64,000 bases of DNA from Bradyrhizobium sp. NFR13 (GCF_900114605.1 NZ_FOTP01000001.1:1488001-1552000), one strand, 5' to 3'; numbered from the stretch's first letter, positions 1 through 9,722 are shown. Numbers and translations are program-made. The notes: generated by a model from the sequence alone, not told the origin.

Positions 1-149
1 CGTCGAACACCTTTCTCGCTTTGAAGAATGCTGGCGTCGCCGATGTGCGGATGTATTTCGGTTCCTGGAATGAATGGAGCCGCGATGTGAAATATCCGAT
101 CGAGGAAGGTCTGCCGGTGGTGGGTGAGAAACAGGCGGTGGCAGCTTAG
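1..149 (+). CDS. Sulfurtransferase (rhodanese family), C-terminal fragment
   Basis: Only the last 48 codons are in the window, in frame from base 3, ending in TAG. The visible protein reads SNTFLALKNAGVADVRMYFG and then SWNEWSRD, which is how the second rhodanese domain of 3-mercaptopyruvate or thiosulfate sulfurtransferases ends (DVRxYxGSWxEW). Such enzymes move sulfane sulfur from mercaptopyruvate or thiosulfate to an acceptor thiol through a persulfidated cysteine. That active-site cysteine lies upstream of the edge, so catalytic competence cannot be judged. The gene is convergent with the minus-strand block that follows, separated by a palindromic repeat and a bidirectional hairpin. Confidence 0.75.
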   Translation, partial: SNTFLALKNAGVADVRMYFGSWNEWSRDVKYPIEEGLPVVGEKQAVAA

Positions 150-154
150 GCTCC

Positions 155-260
155 ATTGTCGTCGCCCGGCTTGACCGGGCGACCCAGTATACTCGTGCGT
201 TAGACGTGATCTCGACCGACAACGTTTACTGGATCGCCCGCTTTCGCGGGCGATGACAAT
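155..260. repeat. MITE-like palindromic intergenic element
   Basis: A 106-bp element with terminal inverted repeats of about 34 bp. The left arm begins ATTGTCGTCGCCCGG and ends GACCCAGTA; the right arm begins TACTGGATCGCCCG and ends CGATGACAAT. Each arm also folds on itself (CGCCCGGCTTGACCGGGCG and CGCCCGCTTTCGCGGGCG). Closely similar cloverleaf-like palindromes are dispersed between genes in Bradyrhizobium and Rhodopseudomonas genomes. It sits directly after a stop codon, at the usual position for such elements, and has no coding capacity. Confidence 0.75.
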
Positions 261-273
261 CCGAGCATTAAAA

Positions 274-341
274 CAAAAGGCCCGCTCTCACGAGCGGGCC
301 TTTCTTATTCAGTCCAATGCTTCCGGGTTTACTTGCCGGCG
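274..341. repeat. Direct repeat, copy A (distal boundary of the low-G+C block)
   Basis: This 68-bp stretch matches positions 4197-4264 at 61 of 68 positions without gaps, and the first 32 bases are identical. It contains a terminator hairpin, a spacer, and on the minus strand the codons GCC GGC AAG TAA, which end the 138-residue gene here and sucD at the other copy. The pattern is what a duplicated 3' end of sucD would leave. See the findings for alternatives. Confidence 0.8.
276..304. terminator. Bidirectional intrinsic terminator between convergent genes
   Basis: The stem GGCCCGCTC (279-287) pairs with GAGCGGGCC (292-300) around a TCAC loop. A-rich bases lie on the left and TTTCTT on the right, so it can stop transcription of the sulfurtransferase (plus) and of the minus-strand block. 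The same hairpin recurs after sucD. Confidence 0.8.
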
Positions 342-745
342 GCATATCCCCAGCGGTTCCACCGCTGATCCAAAAACTGCTGCGCGATGTAGTTCTTGTC
401 CGTTTCGCTGTACTGACTGTGCATGTAAAGGCGACTACCATCGGGCATCTCAGCCACGGCCATCGAACCGTCTTTGTTCCACTCGTTTTGATATTTCCAC
501 TCAACCTTGTAAAATTTGACGCTTAACTTCTCGGCGGAGCGTGACCGCATGGTCTCATCGAACGGCTTACTAAAGTCGATCTTCCAAGGATCAACTATTC
601 CGCCTTTTGCCATCCAGCGCGGCTGGAATGCGCCGCGTATAGTATCAGGTTCGACCACGTTGTATGCGACGAAGCTTGCACCGATGATCCAAAGCACCGA
701 GATCAAGACCCAAGCACGAAACAGTCCTCGGCCGACGTTCATCAT
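329..745 (-). CDS. Hypothetical single-span membrane protein (138 aa)
   Basis: No named family recognised. One hydrophobic span (about residues 9-28, FRAWVLISVLWIIGASFVAY) follows a short basic N-terminus; the remainder is a soluble, aromatic- and charge-rich domain with no catalytic motif I can identify. GAGGG lies 4 nt before the first ATG and 7 nt before the second (742), so either start may be used. The last residues (AAGK) and the stop lie inside the direct repeat shared with the sucD terminus. It begins 27 bp after the AbiJ-like gene in the same direction and is probably cotranscribed. A role as membrane partner of the cassette is inference only; an ordinary chromosomal orphan is possible. 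Confidence 0.6.
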   Translation of the reverse strand: MMNVGRGLFRAWVLISVLWIIGASFVAYNVVEPDTIRGAFQPRWMAKGGIVDPWKIDFSKPFDETMRSRSAEKLSVKFYKVEWKYQNEWNKDGSMAVAEMPDGSRLYMHSQYSETDKNYIAQQFLDQRWNRWGYAAGK

Positions 746-772
746 AAAGCCCTCTTACGCATCGCGCGTACA

Positions 773-1810
773 TCACACCCTGCGAATAAGACTTTTAATC
801 CAGATCATCGAGTTTTCGACTGCCCAATTGGTCTGATGATCAGTGAGGCTCGGCATGGGCGCGGCTCCCGGGCCGTGTCCAAAGGGATTGCGGACCTTCG
901 TAAAGAAGTCCTTCAACGCCTGCATCTCCCATACCTCGATCAGTTTCGCGCCCCTCAGATTATCAATGTAATTGTGAGCGCCCTTCTCGTTGCCTTTAGT
1001 CAGCTGTTTTTCGTCCGAGATTATCTTGATAGCGCTCTCCAATGCGCGGGCGGCATAGAAGGCAGGGTCGCGCCCGCCCGTATCGCGCAGATCAATAGCC
1101 TCTTTCATGTCGTGGTCGACGTTGTGCCACTTCGGCCCCGCCACCAATTTCCAAAAGGGCGTTTCAATCTCCCGCGCGACTGTTTGGTCGTCAGAGAGTT
1201 GAATAAAGCCATTGTGGTAATGCAACTGACAGCTTGCTTGGCGGAAGCGGGCATTTAGCTCTGTCACCGCCCCCTGAAATTTGGCGTTCAAACCGGCGTT
1301 TGCCGCCCGCACCCCATCCGCACTGCTGCCGGGGACCCGAAGGCCCTTGCGTTCGCCTCGCTTGTCGAACATTTCGGCGATCAGGATATTATCGGGAAGC
1401 TTAGTATTCAATCCCGCCACGAAATTCTCGTGCTCACGAAAGCCAATTTCAACTAAGCTAAGGCGCTCTTTGACATAACGATCAGCGGATATTTTGCTAT
1501 CGAATGGCGTGAACATCCAAGTTTCGCACATCTGTATTCTGCTAGGGGAATAGCCCTGCCATAGATTTTGGTTGTTGAAGTAACCGACGTGCGACGGAGA
1601 TAGCTCCTTCAGCCCAAGCTCTCTCGCTAGCAAATCATGTATCTGCGTCCAGAAATCCTTCCCGCGCTTGTCCTCGTTGCCGTCCACATAGAATGGGCAA
1701 AGATCGTTCAGGAGCTGGAAACTCTGCACGAGAAGGCGGCGATGTTCCTCGTAAAACGTCTCCCAAATACGAGGCTGTGCGTAACGATACGCAAAAATGT
1801 CGGTCAGCAT
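773..1810 (-). CDS. AbiJ-NTD4/HEPN-type protein, putative abortive-infection RNase
   Basis: The 345-residue protein opens MLTDIFAYRYAQPRIWETF and continues through FWTQIHDLLARELGLKELSP and a W/Y-rich stretch to RYVKERLSLVEIGFRE. That pattern matches my recollection of the AbiJ N-terminal domain 4 family. The C-terminal third (about 245-345) is helical and carries R307-NPFG-H312, the R-x4-H signature of HEPN ribonucleases, preceded by an acidic helix (AARALESAIKII). In the AbiJ family such proteins are thought to arrest phage-infected cells by RNA cleavage. The ATG is preceded by GAGGGA about 11 nt away. It lies 173 bp downstream of the coupled three-gene unit and is A+T-richer than the flanking core genes. 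Family assignment is by eye; activity is inferred from the intact motif. Confidence 0.7.
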   Translation of the reverse strand: MLTDIFAYRYAQPRIWETFYEEHRRLLVQSFQLLNDLCPFYVDGNEDKRGKDFWTQIHDLLARELGLKELSPSHVGYFNNQNLWQGYSPSRIQMCETWMFTPFDSKISADRYVKERLSLVEIGFREHENFVAGLNTKLPDNILIAEMFDKRGERKGLRVPGSSADGVRAANAGLNAKFQGAVTELNARFRQASCQLHYHNGFIQLSDDQTVAREIETPFWKLVAGPKWHNVDHDMKEAIDLRDTGGRDPAFYAARALESAIKIISDEKQLTKGNEKGAHNYIDNLRGAKLIEVWEMQALKDFFTKVRNPFGHGPGAAPMPSLTDHQTNWAVENSMIWIKSLIRRV

Positions 1811-1983
1811 CAGTAGCTAGTTCCCTCGCGACTCAAGAGCCTTCACGATGGCACAATGTAGGGTAGCGGCACGAGGTTTGGGACGATTGTACGGGTTATT
1901 CACAGGGGCTGCGTGAAGGTCGCGCGACGGTGACATGCGAGCGAGAGGACGAACTTTGTGCGCGGCACTACGCTTGTTCGCCG

Positions 1984-2508
1984 TTAGCTCGCTGCAGTTT
2001 CCTCGTCTTCTTCGTCAGTGAGCGTGAATAGAAACAGCGCGGCTTCCAGAGGATCGCAACGAAACCAATACTCATTGGTAGCAACACGGTCGAAGTTTTC
2101 GGAGCCGTAGGCATACACAATGAGTGCATCATGCTCGGTCAACCCTTCGGTCAGATCTAGAGCCTGAAATGAAAAATTGCCTTGATCGTCATCGGCGGCG
2201 GAAACCAAATACGGCTTGGCCCTCAAATCAACTAGAAAAGCATAGATGATATCGTTCGGCCTTTTGCCGGATGGCTCCAAGTCGTGATCGAAGTCGAAGC
2301 CCGGCGCATTCCACATTGATGAAGTTTCTCTTCTGTCGGTGCCGGTCCTTCGAACAACCTCCAGGTTATCGACCTCCACCGCATCATCTGTGCAAACGTT
2401 GTCGAAGGTGACGCGCGCAAAATTGCGCACCAATAGAGGGCTACGTTTTGTCTCAGTACGCAGAGCGGCCTCAAAATCGGTCCACGATTTGAGTTTAATT
2501 TCTTTCAC
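1984..2508 (-). CDS. Hypothetical acidic protein (174 aa), coupled to the protease-like gene
   Basis: No recognisable family. The protein opens VKEIKLKSWTDFEAALRTE and ends in the very acidic tail TDEEDEETAAS; the middle is a mixed alpha/beta stretch with no obvious catalytic residues. I chose the GTG at 2508 because GGAG lies 8 nt upstream and the start falls one base past the stop of the preceding gene. An in-frame GTG at 2517 would overlap that stop, and longer starts would read far back into the neighbour. Third in a coupled trio, it is likely made in fixed ratio with the trypsin-like protein. Adaptor, inhibitor or immunity roles are all open. Confidence 0.6.
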   Translation of the reverse strand: MKEIKLKSWTDFEAALRTETKRSPLLVRNFARVTFDNVCTDDAVEVDNLEVVRRTGTDRRETSSMWNAPGFDFDHDLEPSGKRPNDIIYAFLVDLRAKPYLVSAADDDQGNFSFQALDLTEGLTEHDALIVYAYGSENFDRVATNEYWFRCDPLEAALFLFTLTDEEDEETAAS

Positions 2509-2509
2509 G

Positions 2510-3379
2510 TTATTCACTCCGAGAATATGATGCCGTCGATCCCTGCGTGGCTCCATCCGCATCTTGCGCTGTAGATGGTGGCTGCTCTTGTTGCGAGAGC
2601 CATTCGTGATGTCGGAAAAACGCATTGATCGCGCGAGGGTCTATGAAGTGTAGGATGTCGCTGGTTTCGCTGCCCCGGATTACCAAGCCAGCGAAGCCGC
2701 AATAGAAGCCCTGCGCGTCTTCCCCAACATGATGGATCGTTGCGCCGCTCAAGCCATCGGACTTGTAATCGCCTGATCGCTGCATTTTGATGGTATGAAC
2801 GCCAGCCGCCTGAGATGCGCTGACATAAGACGCCGCTGTCGCGATCATCTTCACTCTAAGCCCGCTCAGTGCGCCGCTGACATCGTCAATCTCGACAGAA
2901 CGCAGGTTGGTTGGATAACCGAACACCAGAAACGTGGTTTCCGGGTCACCATTCCAGACATCGGCGCTTTTGATGTCGAAAAATCCAAGATCGATGTCTG
3001 AGGGTTCGTATTTGGTGGGATCAAAATGCATTGCGGTGAGGTCGAGTACTTCCTCGCCTTGCAGTGCCGGGACTTCTTTATTGAGGTTGACCATTTGCTG
3101 GCCTGAAATCAGCATTCGGCCTTCCTTGTCGAGCGGGATGACGACATTCCGAGGCTCGATGTCCGCGATTTGATGGCTGCAGCAAAACAGCAAGTGCTGA
3201 TCCCGAAATTTCAGACCGGTCGCACTGCCGCGAAGCGAATAAGGATGATCGTCTGACCCTGTGAGGCCGAACAGGAGCTTGGTGTGTCGCGCCAGCGCCG
3301 CAGGAAGGCTGCGAACCGGAACATGGATCGATCCTATGCGGATGCTGGCATTCGAAGGCACCTTCTTGATCACCATCAC
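2510..3379 (-). CDS. Trypsin-fold (chymotrypsin-like) protein, probable serine peptidase of a conflict system
   Basis: The 289-residue protein shows the layout of a cytoplasmic trypsin-like peptidase. GSATGLKF (51-58) resembles the G-(T/S)-G-F strand; LLFCCSHQI follows with His69 as the likely catalytic histidine; acidic residues occur at 128-130; FGYP (153-156) matches the usual V-x-G-(F/Y)-P turn; GLSGA (209-213) with Ser211 replaces the classical G-D-S-G-G; GFAGLVIRG closes the barrel. There is no signal peptide. The serine motif lacks the Asp-Ser-Gly-Gly form, so activity is plausible but unproven. The start overlaps the previous stop by one base (TAGTG), or an ATG immediately follows. 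Trypsin-like modules occur in bacterial conflict systems as signal-activated effectors; that role here is inferred. Confidence 0.55.
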   Translation of the reverse strand: MMVIKKVPSNASIRIGSIHVPVRSLPAALARHTKLLFGLTGSDDHPYSLRGSATGLKFRDQHLLFCCSHQIADIEPRNVVIPLDKEGRMLISGQQMVNLNKEVPALQGEEVLDLTAMHFDPTKYEPSDIDLGFFDIKSADVWNGDPETTFLVFGYPTNLRSVEIDDVSGALSGLRVKMIATAASYVSASQAAGVHTIKMQRSGDYKSDGLSGATIHHVGEDAQGFYCGFAGLVIRGSETSDILHFIDPRAINAFFRHHEWLSQQEQPPSTAQDADGATQGSTASYSRSE

Positions 3380-4050
3380 TACATCCGCGCAAACAATCGG
3401 CCACTGCCAAGGAGATCAAAGCAAACGAAGTGCTTGCCGAGGACACTGATTGTGCACCTGTTTGCAATGCCAACGTAATCAGTTCGTCGCGTGTCTATTA
3501 ACTGCGTCAAGATCGAAAAGGCATTGCGCTCGTGTTCTTCGCTGCCGACCAAGACCGAGGCGTTGGAATTTGGATAGATGACGAGGTGCCGGCTCTCGGC
3601 ATCCATCGAATAGATTGATTTTCCTGCTTTGCGCTCCATTGCATCTACGATGTCGGACGCCCAAACGTGTCCCGGCTCGCTTGCGCCATCCGAAAATCGT
3701 CCACCAAGCTCGCCAATCAGCATTACCGACTTGTCCGACCGCTCGAATTTCGTCATCTCCCGCTGGTCATCCGGATGCGTCGCCTCTGTTATTTCAATGA
3801 ACGCTGGGCTAGGTGCGCTACCGAACTCAACACCGAAGTCTGGCAACGGTGGTTGCTCTTTCCAGACCGCCAGTGGCGTCGTGAAGACGTTCGCCAGCAA
3901 GGCTGCCTTAAGAAAGCGGCGGACCACCCACCACTCCTTGTCATCCTGCGTTCGCTTGTCCGAGCCGGATCGTGGACCAACGCGCTGGCCAACCGAGTTA
4001 AACGCCTGATCGAAGGTCGAGATATCTGCGATATAAATCCGAATGGCCAT
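3379..4050 (-). CDS. Hypothetical protein, possible PD-(D/E)XK-like fold (223 aa)
   Basis: First gene of the coupled trio. The segment EWWVVRRFLKAALLANVF is followed by PPLPDFGVEFGSAPSPAFIEITEATH; the pairing of PD71 with a strand ending IEIT (Glu86, Thr88) about 15 residues later resembles degenerate restriction-endonuclease folds (PD...E-x-K), but the lysine is replaced, so nuclease activity is uncertain. The rest is alpha/beta without a clear motif. I prefer the ATG that gives MAIRIYIADIS; an upstream in-frame GTG at 4089 adds 13 residues and neither start has a good Shine-Dalgarno. Low G+C compared with sucD next door. It could equally be a sensor rather than an enzyme. Confidence 0.5.
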   Translation of the reverse strand: MAIRIYIADISTFDQAFNSVGQRVGPRSGSDKRTQDDKEWWVVRRFLKAALLANVFTTPLAVWKEQPPLPDFGVEFGSAPSPAFIEITEATHPDDQREMTKFERSDKSVMLIGELGGRFSDGASEPGHVWASDIVDAMERKAGKSIYSMDAESRHLVIYPNSNASVLVGSEEHERNAFSILTQLIDTRRTDYVGIANRCTISVLGKHFVCFDLLGSGRLFARM

Positions 4051-4196
4051 GTCGCCATTACGCCGCTGATCGGGAGCGGTGTCCAGCACGGGGAACCGTC
4101 CGCAAAGGACGCAATGCGGACACCGATTTCGATTTATCCAGCGACTTCAACGCGCTAGATAGAAGATCATTCTCCCACAAGGGGAGACGGGAAAAG

Positions 4197-4264
4197 CAAA
4201 AGGCCCGCTCTCACGAGCGGGCCTTTCTCATTCAGTCCGATGTGTCGCGGCTTACTTGCCGGCG
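4197..4264. repeat. Direct repeat, copy B (3' end of sucD plus terminator)
   Basis: Partner of positions 274-341: 61 of 68 bases identical. It spans the sucD terminator, the short 3' untranslated region and the last four codons of sucD including its stop at 4252-4254. Together the copies bracket about 3.9 kb of low-G+C DNA. Confidence 0.8.
4199..4229 (-). terminator. Intrinsic terminator of the mdh-sucC-sucD operon
   Basis: The perfect 9-bp stem GGCCCGCTC/GAGCGGGCC with a 4-nt loop lies about 25 bp after the sucD stop. On the minus strand it is followed by TTTTGCTTTTC. It is identical to the hairpin at 279-300. Confidence 0.8.
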
Positions 4265-5139
4265 AGTACATCCACCAGCGTGGTGCCGAGGCGTGCCGGT
4301 GATGGCGAGACGCGGATGCCGGCGGCTTCCATGGCTGCGATCTTCGACTGGGCGTCGCCCTTGCCGCCCGAGACGATGGCGCCGGCATGGCCCATGCGAC
4401 GGCCGGGAGGTGCGGTGACGCCGCCGATGAAGCCGACCATCGGCTTCTTGCGGCCGCGCTTGGCTTCGTCCTTGATGAACTGTGCCGCGTCCTCTTCCGC
4501 CGAACCACCGATTTCGCCGATCATGATGATCGAGGTGGTCTTGGGGTCGGCCAGGAACATCTCAAGCACGTCGATGAATTCGGTGCCCTTGACCGGGTCG
4601 CCGCCGATGCCGACGGCCGAGCTCTGGCCGAGACCGGCCTGGGTGGTCTGGAACACGGCTTCATAGGTCAGCGTGCCGGAGCGCGACAGGATGCCGACGC
4701 TGCCGGGCTTGAAGATGTTGGCCGGCATGATGCCGATCTTCGATTCACCGGCGGTGACGACGCCCGGGCAGTTCGGCCCGATCAGGCGCGACTTGGAGCC
4801 GGACAGCGACCGCTTCACGCGCACCATGTCGAGCACCGGAATGCCTTCGGTGATGCAGACGATCAGCGGGATTTCCGCGTCGATGGCTTCGCAGATCGCG
4901 TCGGCTGCGCCCGGCGGCGGCACATAGATCACCGACGCATCGGCGCCGGTCTTGTCGCGGGCTTCGGCAACAGTGTCGAACACCGGCAGGCCGATATGGG
5001 TGGAGCCGCCTTTGCCCGGCGAGGTGCCGCCGACCATCTTGGTGCCGTAGGCAATCGCCTGTTCGGAGTGGAAGGTGCCGTTCTTGCCGGTGAAGCCCTG
5101 GCAGATGACCTTGGTGTTCTTGTCGATCAGGACGGACAT
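4252..5139 (-). CDS. sucD: Succinyl-CoA synthetase (ADP-forming), alpha subunit
   Basis: With SucC this cytoplasmic enzyme converts succinyl-CoA, phosphate and NDP to succinate, CoA and NTP in the TCA cycle. The 295 residues are close to the usual 290. The CoA-binding Rossmann part has [15 protein letters not shown] (14-28); PNCPG appears at 122-126; and His251 in [15 protein letters not shown] is the phosphohistidine. The ATG is 4 bp after the sucC stop, so the two are translationally linked, matching their 1:1 heterotetramer. The downstream sucA/sucB genes often found here in related bacteria are absent; instead a low-G+C block begins just after the terminator. Identification is secure. Confidence 0.97.
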   Translation of the reverse strand: MSVLIDKNTKVICQGFTGKNGTFHSEQAIAYGTKMVGGTSPGKGGSTHIGLPVFDTVAEARDKTGADASVIYVPPPGAADAICEAIDAEIPLIVCITEGIPVLDMVRVKRSLSGSKSRLIGPNCPGVVTAGESKIGIMPANIFKPGSVGILSRSGTLTYEAVFQTTQAGLGQSSAVGIGGDPVKGTEFIDVLEMFLADPKTTSIIMIGEIGGSAEEDAAQFIKDEAKRGRKKPMVGFIGGVTAPPGRRMGHAGAIVSGGKGDAQSKIAAMEAAGIRVSPSPARLGTTLVDVLAGK

Positions 5140-5143
5140 CGGC

Positions 5144-6340
<1,197 letters not shown>

Positions 6341-6402
6341 AAGTTGCTCCCGAACCCCGGATGGTGAACTTGGAATTCACGTCATTTTCTTTGAACTGGC
6401 AT

Positions 6403-6430
6403 ACCGTATACCAAGCGTGCTGCATGTCAA
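6403..6430 (-). promoter_or_regulatory. Possible sigma-70 promoter for sucCD
   Basis: On the minus strand TTGACA (6430-6425) is followed after 16 bp by TACGGT (6408-6403), about 60 bp before the sucC start. The -35 box is perfect and the -10 weak. The repeated ATACC-GT-ATACC overlapping the -10 might be a regulator site. Unsupported beyond the match. Confidence 0.35.
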
Positions 6431-6499
6431 AGCCGATGGAAATTCCGCGTGACGGACGAATTGGCTGAGGGGTTCGTTGCAGTGTTTGCCAACGTCGTC

Positions 6500-6533
6500 A
6501 AATGCAAAACCGGCACCCAGAGGGTGCCGGTGA
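6500..6533 (-). terminator. Intrinsic terminator after mdh
   Basis: A perfect 10-bp stem ACCGGCACCC/GGGTGCCGGT (6509-6531) with a 3-nt loop, followed on the minus strand by TTTGCATTT, 15 bp after the mdh stop. Confidence 0.8.
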
Positions 6534-6546
6534 AGTGAGCTTGATC

Positions 6547-7719
<1,173 letters not shown>

Positions 7720-8904
7720 TCAGGTTTCGACCAGACCGGTGGTGGCGCCCGATGCGGTGGAATCGCTGCGGCCATGGGGCAGGGCCAGATATGTTTCAGA
7801 GCCCATCTCGAACAGGCGCGATGCCGTGCGTACGAATTCAAACTTTTCGACGCCCTCGGTCGCCGAATAGAGCTCCGGCGGTTCAGCTGCAGCGGTCGCC
7901 ATTAGTTTCACTGCATTGTCATACATCGTGTCGATCAGTGAAATGAAACGCTTGGCCGCGTTACGATTGGCATAGTCCATCATCGGCACGTGCTCGATGA
8001 ACAGCGTGTGATATTCGTGCGCGAGCTTGAGATAGTCGGACGCTCCGAGCGGCTTCTCGCACAGGTCGCTGAAGGTGAAGCGCGCGACGCCCTGCGCTTC
8101 CAGTGACACATGCAGCTTGCGTCCCTTCACCGCAAGATCGCGTGATCTACCGGGCGCACCGCCGGTGAGCTTCGCCCAGGCCGCATCGAGCGCGGCCTTG
8201 GATGCGTCGTCGTCCGGCACCAGCCAGCTCTTCACACCGACCAGCTTTTCCATACGGAAATCGGTGCGCGAATCTAGTTTGCGCACGTCCATGTGGTCTT
8301 CGATCTGCTTGATGAAGGGCAGGAACAGTGCGCGGTTGAGGCCACCTTTGTAGAGATTGACGGGTTCGACATTGGATGTGGCGAAGACGACGGTGCCGAG
8401 TTCGAACAGCCGCGCAAACAGGCGGCCGAGGATCATCGCGTCGGCGATATCGGTGACGTGAAATTCGTCAAAGCAAAGGAGCCAGGCTTCGTCGAAGATC
8501 GAATTCGCCGTCAGCGCGATGACGTCACCCTCGGGGATCTCCCCGCTCGCGATTTTCTGGCGAAAATTATAGATGCGCTCATGGGTGTCAGCCATGAACT
8601 CATGGAAATGAGCGCGACGCTTGTGCGTGACCGCGCTGGCTTCGAAGAACAGGTCCATCAGCATGGTCTTGCCGCGACCAACCTCGCCGTGGACGTAAAG
8701 ACCGCGCGGCGGTTGCATATCCTTGTCGCCGAACAGGCGTCCGAAGAAGCCCTGCTTGCGCGGTGGCTTATAGGTGGACAGAGCAGCATCGAGCGCCGCG
8801 ATGGCCTCGACGGCGCCGGCCTGCGCCGGGTCAGCCTCGATGGCGCCGGAGGCAATGAGGGCTTGATATTGTTCGCGGAAGGATTTCGGAGGGCTGGACG
8901 ACAT
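7720..8904 (-). CDS. zapE: Cell division protein ZapE (AFG1-family ATPase)
   Basis: ZapE is an AAA+-like ATPase that associates with the FtsZ ring and modulates constriction; the family also includes mitochondrial AFG1/LACE1. The 394 residues contain the Walker A GEVGRGKTMLMDLFF near 80, the Walker B LLCFDEFHVTD with IADAMILGRLF after it, and the sensor-like VVFATSNVEPVNLYKGGLNR. The C-terminus (LFIEHVPMMDYANRNAAKRFISLIDTMYDN) is typical. It lies upstream of mdh in the same orientation with about 200 bp between, as in many Hyphomicrobiales. Confidence 0.93.
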   Translation of the reverse strand: MSSSPPKSFREQYQALIASGAIEADPAQAGAVEAIAALDAALSTYKPPRKQGFFGRLFGDKDMQPPRGLYVHGEVGRGKTMLMDLFFEASAVTHKRRAHFHEFMADTHERIYNFRQKIASGEIPEGDVIALTANSIFDEAWLLCFDEFHVTDIADAMILGRLFARLFELGTVVFATSNVEPVNLYKGGLNRALFLPFIKQIEDHMDVRKLDSRTDFRMEKLVGVKSWLVPDDDASKAALDAAWAKLTGGAPGRSRDLAVKGRKLHVSLEAQGVARFTFSDLCEKPLGASDYLKLAHEYHTLFIEHVPMMDYANRNAAKRFISLIDTMYDNAVKLMATAAAEPPELYSATEGVEKFEFVRTASRLFEMGSETYLALPHGRSDSTASGATTGLVET

Positions 8905-8969
8905 GAGGCCCTAACGGCCCCATGTGCCCGGAAAATGCAAGGTGCGAATTGGTCGAAGCGGATATGCGC

Positions 8970-9506
8970 TCATGCGCAGAGCGCGTAGGAATCCTCGACC
9001 AGATAAGGGCCGCCGCCCGTGGATGCCCGCGAGGAGAACAGCACGAAGCGCGAGGCGGTGAAGATCTTCGTCGGGAAGTAGCCGCGCACCGAAAGATAGT
9101 CGGCGACGTCGCGGTCGCAGGAATCGCGCAGTCGGGCCAGCGTGACATGCGGCGTGAATTTGCGGCCCTCGGGCTCGAGCCCGCAGCGGCGCACCAGCCG
9201 TTCCAGCTCGGATTGCAGTTCAAGCAGCGGACGGCTCGGCTCGACCGCAGCGACGACAGCGCGGGGCTTCTTGCCGCCGAAGCTCGACAAGCCGCGCACG
9301 GCGACCTCGAAGGGTCTGCGCTCCACACGCGACATCAGATAGGCGATCTCGTTGGCGGAAACGCCATCGATGTCGCCGATGAAGCGCAACGTGACATGAT
9401 AATTTTCGGGATCGATCCAGCGTGCGCCTGGCAGGCCGCCACGCAAATTGGCCAATGTCTGGCCGATCTCGGCTGGTATCTCCAGTCCGGCGAACAAACG
9501 CGGCAT
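8970..9506 (-). CDS. thpR: RNA 2',3'-cyclic phosphodiesterase
   Basis: A member of the 2H phosphoesterase family (formerly LigT) that opens 2',3'-cyclic phosphate ends of RNA. Both catalytic H-x-T-x motifs are present: His37 in YHVTLRFIG and His120 in FTPHVTLARL, spaced as in the family; total length 178 residues is normal. The N-terminus MPRLFAGLEIPAEI also fits. It is a single gene between zapE and the TesA-like esterase on the same strand, with a long palindrome just upstream of its start. Confidence 0.9.
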   Translation of the reverse strand: MPRLFAGLEIPAEIGQTLANLRGGLPGARWIDPENYHVTLRFIGDIDGVSANEIAYLMSRVERRPFEVAVRGLSSFGGKKPRAVVAAVEPSRPLLELQSELERLVRRCGLEPEGRKFTPHVTLARLRDSCDRDVADYLSVRGYFPTKIFTASRFVLFSSRASTGGGPYLVEDSYALCA

Positions 9507-9531
9507 AGTCAGCTCCTCTTTGCCGGGGCGC

Positions 9532-9583
9532 GATTTTCGCCGAAAGGTGTGGCACCACGTGCCTGCACCTCTCGGCGAAAATC
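9532..9583. repeat. Long imperfect palindrome upstream of thpR
   Basis: The arms at 9532-9549 and 9566-9583 (GATTTTCGCCGAAAGGTG against CACCTCTCGGCGAAAATC) pair over 18 positions with one mismatch. Inside, GGCAC-CAC-GTGCC forms a second stem. It starts 26 bp upstream of the thpR ATG. The shape resembles dispersed palindromic elements of this order rather than a terminator, because no T-run follows on either strand. Confidence 0.6.
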
Positions 9584-9722
9584 ATGCCCGAACAAACGAG
9601 CCGGTGACGAATCACCGTTGTCTTTTTTGTACCCGATCTATGTGACTCTGCGAAGCAGATGCCGCGGTCAGTGCATGAAGGTTCCGTGAAAAACCGTCAT
9701 TAAGGTTGAGACTGCCTGTTTC

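Noticed and set aside
276-304. Repeated GGCCCGCTC hairpins considered as CRISPR-like or attenuator elements
   Set aside because: Only two copies 3.9 kb apart, each at the end of a transcription unit with T-tracts: they are terminators.
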